Below the pieces are notes generated by a model. The model did not search any database. It was not told the origin of the DNA and saw nothing but the letters and a program-made list of their open reading frames with translations. From an uncultured Leucothrix sp. (lineage in GTDB: Bacteria > Pseudomonadota > Gammaproteobacteria > Thiotrichales > Thiotrichaceae), in the NCBI GenBank assembly GCA_937923375.1, contig CALAJG010000323.1:1-12782 (forward strand): DNA of 12,782 nt, written 5' to 3'. Both the position numbers and the translations under genes were made by a program. Below, piece by piece: positions 7,324-12,782 of the stretch. How positions within the stretch are numbered: the first letter of the stretch is position 1; the number at the start of each line of letters is the position of its first letter.

Positions 7324-7371
7324 TGAAGCAGATATTGGCCTGAAGCATAGACTTTCAAGACCTCTGAAGCA
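7324..7371. repeat. Three direct TGAAGCA heptamers upstream of the zinc-ribbon gene
   Basis: TGAAGCA occurs at 7324-7330, 7341-7347 and 7365-7371, in the same orientation, with start-to-start distances of 17 and 24 bases. The last two share the longer form CTGAAGCA. On the minus strand they read TGCTTCA and lie 36-83 bases upstream of the zinc-ribbon start codon, a suitable place for regulator binding sites. The regulatory function is inference. Confidence 0.5.
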
Positions 7372-7480
7372 ATAAGTTAGATTTTAAATCCATCGCAGGT
7401 CCATAAGCAACTCGAAACCACATTGGTTATTTTTCCTACTTGAGCCAGCACTGACTTACCACACAAATGTTTTTCTATAC

Positions 7481-7498
7481 CGTCTGATGGTAAAGACG
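7481..7498. repeat. Short inverted repeat CGTCT-8 bases-AGACG
   Basis: Five-base arms at 7481-7485 and 7494-7498 flank eight bases. It lies 76 bases upstream of the sugar-transferase start. It could be an operator half-site pair, but arms this short also occur by chance. Confidence 0.3.
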
Positions 7499-7573
7499 TT
7501 CCATATTAACGGGCGCTGAATTAAATATACATCAACGAAACATACTAGCCCCTACTATCAACGAGGATAGACA

Positions 7574-8227
7574 ATGGAAAAAGTGTCGGCTCACTGGAAG
7601 AGCTCTGATTTGGACCTTGGTAGCAACATGCTCAAACGCTCCCTGGACTTTATAGGCTCACTACTGCTAATAATAATATTGTCTCCGATACTCATTATTA
7701 TAGCCTTTTTAATTCACCGTGATGGCGGTTCATCATTCTACGCTCAAGAACGCGTAGGATATGGCGGCAAAACCTTTAAGTGTCTCAAGTTTCGCAGTAT
7801 GGTTGTGAACTCAAAGCAGCGTTTGGAAGAAGTACTTGCTAGTTGTCCAAGCGCTCGCGAAGAATGGGAAAAAGATTTCAAACTTAAGAACGACCCACGG
7901 ATAACATCGATTGGTCACTTCTTACGTAAAACAAGCTTGGATGAACTCCCACAGCTGTTTAATGTGCTTAAAGGGGACATGAGCCTTGTAGGACCAAGGC
8001 CTATCGTCGAAGACGAACTTAGACGCTACGGACAACTCGCGGGGAAGTACTTATCAACTCGACCCGGCATGACAGGTTTGTGGCAAGTTAGTGGTCGCAA
8101 TGACACGACTTACCGGGAAAGAGTCAGCCTTGATTGCTATTATGTCGATAACTGGAAAATACATACCGACATCTTTCTCATAATAAAAACCATAACCGTT
8201 GTTTTTCACGGTCGAGGCGCTTATTGA
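7574..8227 (+). CDS. Monotopic phosphoglycosyl transferase (initiating sugar transferase, WbaP/ExoY-like)
   Basis: Enzymes of this family move a sugar-1-phosphate from a nucleotide sugar to undecaprenyl phosphate at the inner membrane, starting a polysaccharide repeat unit. The 217-residue protein has only the catalytic core, as in ExoY or PglC, without the N-terminal multi-helix part of full WbaP. A hydrophobic re-entrant helix spans about 25-48 with the Ser37-Pro38 kink. It is followed by FYAQERVGYGGKTF, the KFRSM motif (72-76), the Asp123-Glu124 catalytic dyad in TSLDELPQL, GPRP (140-143), RPGMTGLWQVSGR and a C-terminal FHGRGAY. The ATG follows GAGGA (7563-7567) with six bases between, a good ribosome site. 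It is transcribed alone and ends at a strong terminator. The sugar cannot be told from sequence. A flippase gene 3 kb to the right supports a role in surface glycan synthesis. Confidence 0.94.
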   Translation: MEKVSAHWKSSDLDLGSNMLKRSLDFIGSLLLIIILSPILIIIAFLIHRDGGSSFYAQERVGYGGKTFKCLKFRSMVVNSKQRLEEVLASCPSAREEWEKDFKLKNDPRITSIGHFLRKTSLDELPQLFNVLKGDMSLVGPRPIVEDELRRYGQLAGKYLSTRPGMTGLWQVSGRNDTTYRERVSLDCYYVDNWKIHTDIFLIIKTITVVFHGRGAY

Positions 8228-8250
8228 ACGGGAAAATTCGCCTGCAAAAA

Positions 8251-8283
8251 GGTTCTGTATTGAAAGATACAGAGCCTTTTTTT
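8251..8283 (+). terminator. Intrinsic terminator after the sugar-transferase gene
   Basis: GGTTCTGTAT and ATACAGAGCC form a ten-base stem with one G-U pair and a six-base loop (TGAAAG), followed by seven T residues (8277-8283). It begins 23 bases after the sugar-transferase stop codon. Five A residues precede the stem, so it might also work weakly in the other direction. Confidence 0.92.
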
Positions 8284-8288
8284 ATGTC
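8260..8288 (+). promoter_or_regulatory. Weak promoter candidate overlapping the terminator, for the SDR-Nudix-peptidase genes
   Basis: TTGAAA (8260-8265) in the terminator loop matches the -35 consensus at five of six positions and is followed, after 17 bases, by TATGTC (8283-8288), a poor -10 box. Transcription would start near 8295, leaving a very short leader before the ATG at 8309. It is listed because only 25 bases separate the T tract from the next gene. Other promoters inside the sugar-transferase gene are possible. Confidence 0.25.
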
Positions 8289-8308
8289 TTTCTGTTAGGA
8301 TATGCAGC

Positions 8309-9148
8309 ATGCAAAATATACTCATTACAGGCTGCTCAAGTGGCATTGGTTATTGTTGCGCGAAAGGTCTGAAAGCGCTGGGATATCGTGTCGTTGCTTC
8401 TGCTAGAAAGCCGAAAGATGTTAGCCAATTACAAAGCGAAGGATTTGATGCCTTGCTATTGGATGTATCGGACTCCGCAAGCATAAAAAAGGCTGTTGCT
8501 GAACTAAAGTCTCTCTGCAATGAGGAGCTTTACGCAGTATTTCACAATGGCGCTTATGGCCAAACCGGCGCGGTTGAGGATCTAAACAGAAGCACATTAG
8601 AAAAACAGTTTGCCACCAATGTTTTTGGATGGATTGAGCTGACTAATTCGCTCATTCCCCTCCTCAGAGAACAACCTTCTGCTCGTATTATTTTCAACAG
8701 CTCAGTACTGGGTTTGATAGCCCTTCCTTATAGGGGGGCCTACAATGCCAGCAAATACGCCATCGAAGGCTTTGCCGACACATTGAGACTAGAGCTAAGA
8801 TCAAGCAATATTGACGTTAGCCTCATAGAACCCGGGCCTGTAGAAAGTAAGTTTCGTCAAAATGCCTTAGCTGCACTTAAAGCCAATGTTGATATCGAAA
8901 ATAGCGTGCATAAGTTTAAATACCAAAAACAAATCAAGCGCATGGAAAAGGTTGGCCCAGCCGCTCCGTTTACATTACCAGCTGATGCGGTCTTAAAAAA
9001 GGTTGTACATGCATTGGAAAGTCAGCATCCCAAGCCTCGCTATTATGTAACGTTTCCGACCTACCTATTCGGAACTTTACGCAGGCTGCTTCCAACGCGT
9101 TGGTTAGACAAAGTGCTTATCTTCGTATCGAAATCTGAAATGGAATAA
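8309..9148 (+). CDS. Short-chain dehydrogenase/reductase (SDR) family oxidoreductase
   Basis: The 279-residue protein is a classical SDR with a Rossmann fold. The cofactor motif TGCSSGIG lies at 7-14, an Arg at position 33 in SARKP suggests NADP(H), and LDV at 51-53 contacts the adenine. HNGAYG (79-84) stands for the usual NNAG. Asn104, Ser132, Tyr145 and Lys149 (YNASK) give the full catalytic tetrad, and EPGPVES follows at 174-180. The C-terminal region (about 195-279) is longer than the minimal fold and carries a basic, hydrophobic end (YLFGTLRRLLPTRWLDKVLIF) that could bind membrane or lipid. Substrate is unknown; many such proteins are annotated only by family. The ATG follows AGGA (8297-8300) with eight bases between. 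The gene starts 25 bases after a terminator and is followed after one base by the Nudix gene. Confidence 0.93.
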   Translation: MQNILITGCSSGIGYCCAKGLKALGYRVVASARKPKDVSQLQSEGFDALLLDVSDSASIKKAVAELKSLCNEELYAVFHNGAYGQTGAVEDLNRSTLEKQFATNVFGWIELTNSLIPLLREQPSARIIFNSSVLGLIALPYRGAYNASKYAIEGFADTLRLELRSSNIDVSLIEPGPVESKFRQNALAALKANVDIENSVHKFKYQKQIKRMEKVGPAAPFTLPADAVLKKVVHALESQHPKPRYYVTFPTYLFGTLRRLLPTRWLDKVLIFVSKSEME

Positions 9149-9149
9149 C

Positions 9150-10034
9150 ATGGGCTATTTACGACACATTCAGCAGTGCAACCAATACCAAAAAGACCTG
9201 TTCATACCGTTCTTAATAGATAATCGTTGCTACGGCTTAGCGCATAAAGATCATGTCGCAAACCTACTGAACTGGCCTGAAGTATTTTCGGAAAATGCTA
9301 CTGGTTTACATCTAAATCCTGCTCTCGACACGGCTGAGAAACGTACAGCAGCCGTTAATCCTATTATGCGCTCGCTATACAAGAGTGATGTCATCGACTC
9401 ATGGGTCGGGGAACAATATAGCATTAGTACTGAATTTCAAGGCCCTACCGTGATGCTTTTAGAAAGAGCGGCCGTCGCATTTCTGGGCGTTAAGGGTTAC
9501 GGAATCCATCTCAATGGATTGGTTCGCAAACCAAGTGGTATCTTCGTATGGGTTGCTGTTCGCTCAAAAAATAAACCGTTCTGGCCCGGGCAACTAGATC
9601 AGATCGTTGCCGGCGGTCAACCTGAAGGAATAGGACTCATAGATAATTTAATCAAAGAAGCTGCTGAAGAAGCAGCCATTAGCAAATCTGTTGCCCAACT
9701 GGCAGAATTTAAAGGTGAAATTCACTATTGCTCGCAAACCCATCGAGGCTTGAACAATGATGGAATCTTTGCGTATGACCTTTGGCTGGATGAAGCATTC
9801 ACCCCCCATAACACTGATGGTGAAGTCGACTCTTTTCAGCTAATGCCAATTGAAGAAATGGCAAGAATTACCGAAACAACAGATGAATTCAAAGATAATT
9901 GCAACCTGGTCAACATCGACTTGCTTCTGCGACTCGGCATCATTGATGAAACTCATGCTGAATACACCGACATCATTTCAAGCCTTTACAGCAAACCTAT
10001 TATTGAACTAGCAGAAACACTTGGAGCATCCTGA
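9150..10034 (+). CDS. Nudix hydrolase with N-terminal DUF4743 domain
   Basis: The 294-residue protein has an N-terminal DUF4743 region (about 1-105, with the FLIDNRCYGLAHKDHVANLLNWPEVF segment) and a C-terminal Nudix fold. The Nudix box is at about 155-177: the core KEAAEEAAI supplies the metal-binding Glu170, Glu173 and Glu174, while the first consensus glutamate of Gx5E is replaced (Ile161) and the late Gly is Ala176. The related yeast protein YJR142W and plant NUDX24 act on damaged or toxic forms of thiamine diphosphate, so a similar housecleaning role is possible but is inference here. The ATG is one base after the SDR stop codon, with GGA six bases upstream inside the SDR's last codons, so translation is probably coupled. 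The stop is four bases before the aminopeptidase ATG. Confidence 0.92.
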   Translation: MGYLRHIQQCNQYQKDLFIPFLIDNRCYGLAHKDHVANLLNWPEVFSENATGLHLNPALDTAEKRTAAVNPIMRSLYKSDVIDSWVGEQYSISTEFQGPTVMLLERAAVAFLGVKGYGIHLNGLVRKPSGIFVWVAVRSKNKPFWPGQLDQIVAGGQPEGIGLIDNLIKEAAEEAAISKSVAQLAEFKGEIHYCSQTHRGLNNDGIFAYDLWLDEAFTPHNTDGEVDSFQLMPIEEMARITETTDEFKDNCNLVNIDLLLRLGIIDETHAEYTDIISSLYSKPIIELAETLGAS

Positions 10035-10038
10035 CATC

Positions 10039-11406
10039 ATGCCTTATTCCAGCGATTTAAAGCACAGTTACATTCCACTGACGCCTGTCTCTAAAAGCCA
10101 GCTTGACGCTCTGGTTAGTCACTCTAAACCAGCCGTTGCTAACTGGATTAGTCAGAGCGACTTCAAAGCTGAAGATGGCCAACATTGCTTGATTAGCAAT
10201 GGCGACGGCGAATTAATAGAAGTATTAGTTGGTGTGGCTGAGTCTGGAGAGCGTCGCTGGTCTTTAGCAGGACTACCCTCTAAGCTTCCCGCAACCCGCT
10301 ATCAGCTACATTGTGACTGGACTGAAACAGAACAAGCTCAAGCACTAATTGGCTGGGGCTTGGGCAGTTACCAATTTGATCATTTTATCGATCGGGATAA
10401 GCACCAAGCACTGCTTCACTTGCCAGAAGATATGAAAACAGTCGTTATGGCATTTTATGATTCACTGTGTACTGTCCGCGACCTGATTAACCTGCCTGCA
10501 AACCATATGATGCCTGAGCACCTCTCGCAAGAACTTGAGACCTTGGCCAGCGAGTACAAGGCCGACTTTAACGAGATTGTCGGCGATGACTTGCTCACTC
10601 AAAATTTCCCGACGATTCACGCTGTTGGACGCGCTAGCGACCATGCACCGCGTTTGCTTTCCTTAACTTGGGGGGATCCTGACGACAACAAACTTACTTT
10701 AGTCGGTAAAGGGGTTTGCTTCGATACTGGCGGTCTCGATATCAAAGGCTCCAACTTCATGCGGCAAATGAAAAAGGACATGGGTGGAGCGGCCCATGTG
10801 CTGGGTTTGGCCAAGTTGGTTATGGCATTCAAATTACCGGTATTTTTAGAGGTATTGATCCCAGCCGTCGACAATGCGATTTCAGGTGATGCATTCAGGC
10901 CGGGCGATGTGATCACCACCCGAAGCGGCATTACGGTAGAAATTGACAACACTGATGCTGAAGGAAGACTGGTGCTTTGTGATGCACTAAGTCTTGCCTG
11001 CGAAAAGTCACCAGATCTCATTATTGATTTCGCCACGCTGACAGGAGCCGCTCGCGTCGCTTTAGGCACTGAAGTACCTGTTTTGTTTAGCAATGATTAC
11101 CATCTTGCCCGGGACATCCACGATCAGTCTATTGTTAGCGAAGAACTAATTTGGCAACTACCATTGCACCAGCCATACTTTAGCAACCTGAAAAGTACCG
11201 TTGCTGACATGGTGAATTCGAAAAGCGGCTACGGGGGCGCAATCACTGCCGCCCTTTACCTAAATGAGTTTGTAGCGAAGGACATCCCCTGGGCGCACAT
11301 TGACCTCATGGCATTTAATGTACGGGAGCGCCCAGGTCGCCCGCTTGGTGGCGAAGCCATGGGATTATTTGCAAGATCGCTATCAGGCATAACGTGCCGC
11401 AATTAG
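10039..11406 (+). CDS. M17-family leucyl-type aminopeptidase (PepA/PepB-like)
   Basis: M17 peptidases are cytosolic, usually hexameric, two-metal enzymes that remove N-terminal residues such as leucine. From the ATG at 10039 the product is 455 residues, between E. coli PepB (427) and PepA (503). All active-site residues are present with family spacing: metal ligands Lys224, Asp229 (VGKGVCFDTGGLDIK), Asp247, Asp306 and Glu308, and catalytic Lys236 and Arg310 in the NTDAEGR signature (304-310). The N-terminal domain (about 1-150) is divergent, as is normal for M17. I chose the ATG because GGAG (10023-10026) stands 12 bases upstream; an in-frame TTG at 10021 would overlap the Nudix gene and lacks a ribosome site. 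The gene starts four bases after the Nudix stop. Its last 24 bases overlap the convergent flippase gene. Confidence 0.95.
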   Translation: MPYSSDLKHSYIPLTPVSKSQLDALVSHSKPAVANWISQSDFKAEDGQHCLISNGDGELIEVLVGVAESGERRWSLAGLPSKLPATRYQLHCDWTETEQAQALIGWGLGSYQFDHFIDRDKHQALLHLPEDMKTVVMAFYDSLCTVRDLINLPANHMMPEHLSQELETLASEYKADFNEIVGDDLLTQNFPTIHAVGRASDHAPRLLSLTWGDPDDNKLTLVGKGVCFDTGGLDIKGSNFMRQMKKDMGGAAHVLGLAKLVMAFKLPVFLEVLIPAVDNAISGDAFRPGDVITTRSGITVEIDNTDAEGRLVLCDALSLACEKSPDLIIDFATLTGAARVALGTEVPVLFSNDYHLARDIHDQSIVSEELIWQLPLHQPYFSNLKSTVADMVNSKSGYGGAITAALYLNEFVAKDIPWAHIDLMAFNVRERPGRPLGGEAMGLFARSLSGITCRN

Positions 11407-12782
11407 CTGTTTAACTCCACCTACGTTGAGCAAGTAAGTGGCTAAACCATAGCTGCCCAAGCCAATTGCCATTTGTCCTACCAACCATAACCAGCCTCTG
11501 TAGTCTTTTACTACCCAGAGGCAGAGCCCCATGAATGTTGCCGCAATAATTATTTTGAACACTTCTTTTGCCGGAAAAGGTAGTGGGAATACCTCTCTGG
11601 AAAAGTAGACCCCTAATATGCAACTCAGCATAAATGAGAGTACGGTTGCAATCGCTGCACCGAGCATCCCCATCTCAGGTATTAACCAAAAGTTTAGTGT
11701 TAAGTTAATGAGTGCCGTGTAAATACCGATTTTGAATATACCAAGGTTTTTATTGCCTAATTGAAACGGCAAGTGTAAGTAGAATGCACCAAGTCCCATG
11801 AAAAAGATAGCACTTGCCACCCACGGTAATACCAGAACAACTGATTCTTGATACTCTTTTCCAATAACTAGCGAAGCAAGTCCGGGACCGACTAAGGATA
11901 AGCCAACAACGGCAGGAATTGAAATACTCAGTAGTAGAATGACATAAGTGTTAAAATACTCCAATGCGGCTTCTTTTCCTTTTGTATCCAACAACTTAAC
12001 AATCATAGGATAGGCAGCCAGGTTAATAGCATTCATGATCATCATGATGGTATTTCCTGCCAAGTCATAACCCACTGCGTACTTACCCGCTTCTGCTTCA
12101 TCGACCAACAAAGCTAGCATATAACGATCCGATAAATTGGCAACTTCATCAAGGAAGAACGAAGCCGCCAGCGGTGTACCATAAATCAGAAGTTTTTGTG
12201 TTAGCTCGGGTGTGTATAACGACCTATCAAATAAAGCCCAACTTCTGGCACTAATGAGAATTGCCGGAACTAACATGCCCAAAGCGATGCCTAAAATCAC
12301 ACCGACAGGGCCAAATCCAAAGTAGGCCATGGCTGAACCGAGAGACAGTGCCAAGATGGCATAACAGATGGTCAATAACGCATAACGGCCCGGCAACATT
12401 TGCGCTGACAGCAGCTGTTGAGCAATCATTAATACAGCTAAGCCCATAAGCATTAAAAAGCCTGCTGAAATCTGCGAGTAATAACGTTCGCCGAAGAACC
12501 AGAATAAAAATATTCCTACAACTGCAATTGGCATGAATAGACGTAAATATAAAACACCCAGTGTCGAAATAAACGCTTGATCACTGTAGGTGCCGCCAGG
12601 CCAAAAGCGCATCATGCCAACTGGCAACCAATTAAATAAGGCGCTGTGTAAAAATAATGCGGCCGAAAATAACAGCGTATAAACACCATATTCCTGAGGC
12701 GTTAGCAGATGGGTGTATATCGATAAGGCAACAAAAGCCATGATGCCAGGCACGACTTTAGCGAGTACATAAATACCGCTAT
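11383..12782 (-). CDS. Wzx-like polysaccharide flippase (MOP superfamily membrane protein); 5' end cut by window edge
   Basis: The protein moves undecaprenyl-linked oligosaccharides (or a similar lipid-linked glycan) across the inner membrane. Apart from the start, 465 residues are visible and are mostly hydrophobic, with about 12-14 predicted membrane helices. The segment YTHLLTPQEYGVYTLLFS close to the N-terminus is typical of Wzx/RfbX-type exporters, as are SDRYMLALLVDEAEAGKYAVGYDLAG in the middle and NLTLNFWLIPEMGMLGAAIATVLS later. The frame stays open upstream of an internal GTG at 12753, reading IYVLAKVVPGIMAF up to the window edge. Family members begin only a few residues before this, so the true start is just outside. 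The gene is convergent with the aminopeptidase gene. Together with the sugar transferase it points to a glycan locus beyond the right edge. Confidence 0.92.
   Translation of the reverse strand, partial: SGIYVLAKVVPGIMAFVALSIYTHLLTPQEYGVYTLLFSAALFLHSALFNWLPVGMMRFWPGGTYSDQAFISTLGVLYLRLFMPIAVVGIFLFWFFGERYYSQISAGFLMLMGLAVLMIAQQLLSAQMLPGRYALLTICYAILALSLGSAMAYFGFGPVGVILGIALGMLVPAILISARSWALFDRSLYTPELTQKLLIYGTPLAASFFLDEVANLSDRYMLALLVDEAEAGKYAVGYDLAGNTIMMIMNAINLAAYPMIVKLLDTKGKEAALEYFNTYVILLLSISIPAVVGLSLVGPGLASLVIGKEYQESVVLVLPWVASAIFFMGLGAFYLHLPFQLGNKNLGIFKIGIYTALINLTLNFWLIPEMGMLGAAIATVLSFMLSCILGVYFSREVFPLPFPAKEVFKIIIAATFMGLCLWVVKDYRGWLWLVGQMAIGLGSYGLATYLLNVGGVKQLIAARYA

Larger units (their letters stand above)
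7289..7573. other. 285-base divergent intergenic region between the zinc-ribbon and sugar-transferase genes
   Basis: This spacer must hold the promoters of both divergent genes. I see no open frame of useful length, no tRNA, and no JUMPstart/ops sequence such as often precedes polysaccharide operons. On the minus strand TTGCTT, 17 bases and TATGCT form a weak promoter-like pair for the zinc-ribbon gene. It overlaps the TGAAGCA repeats described separately. No convincing promoter is visible for the sugar transferase; AT-rich sequence lies near 7503-7535. Confidence 0.5.

Noticed and set aside
10617..11093. A 158-codon open frame on the minus strand opposite the aminopeptidase gene
   Set aside because: It lies fully within a gene with complete M17 active-site motifs, resembles no family I know, and its composition is that of an antisense shadow.
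12751..12753. GTG as the flippase start codon
   Set aside because: The frame stays open to the window edge and the upstream residues look like the normal family N-terminus, so the true start is outside.

Overview
The window looks like a piece of a gammaproteobacterial chromosome of moderate GC content. The evidence is a single-polypeptide GcvP in a gcvT-gcvH-gcvP operon behind a glycine riboswitch, the xerD-dsbC gene pair known from Enterobacteria and relatives, a ZrgA-type DUF2796 periplasmic protein, and a DUF4743 Nudix protein. I cannot name the genus from sequence alone. No phage, insertion sequence, tRNA, rRNA or CRISPR array was seen.

Left part (1-6098), all on the minus strand, read from right to left: a ZrgA-like DUF2796 exported protein, the tyrosine recombinase XerD (19 bases between the genes), the periplasmic disulfide isomerase DsbC, and then a separate regulatory block. 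This block holds a candidate promoter, a tandem glycine riboswitch and an intrinsic terminator in front of gcvT, gcvH and gcvP. The three gcv genes encode the T, H and P proteins of the glycine cleavage system, which splits glycine into CO2, ammonia and methylene-tetrahydrofolate. gcvP is cut by the left edge after about two thirds of its usual length, before its PLP lysine.

Middle (6207-7573): a HisN/IMPase-type phosphatase on the plus strand, divergent from the DUF2796 gene, converges on a small FmdB-type zinc-ribbon gene on the minus strand. A 285-base spacer follows, containing three TGAAGCA repeats and a small inverted repeat.

Right part (7574-12782): a monotopic phosphoglycosyl transferase (WbaP/ExoY-like initiating sugar transferase) ends at a strong terminator. 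Next come three tightly packed plus-strand genes: a short-chain dehydrogenase, a DUF4743-Nudix protein and an M17 leucyl-type aminopeptidase. A Wzx-like polysaccharide flippase gene on the minus strand converges on them, overlaps the aminopeptidase gene by 24 bases, and runs off the right edge just before its start codon. The sugar transferase and flippase suggest that a surface-polysaccharide locus lies to the right of the window.

Most genes are housekeeping families with intact active sites. The items that deserve a second look are the riboswitch's expression platform, the SDR-Nudix-peptidase trio, the lack of promoter space after the sugar-transferase terminator, and the repeats upstream of the zinc-ribbon gene. 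I did not find convincing evidence of an undescribed system.
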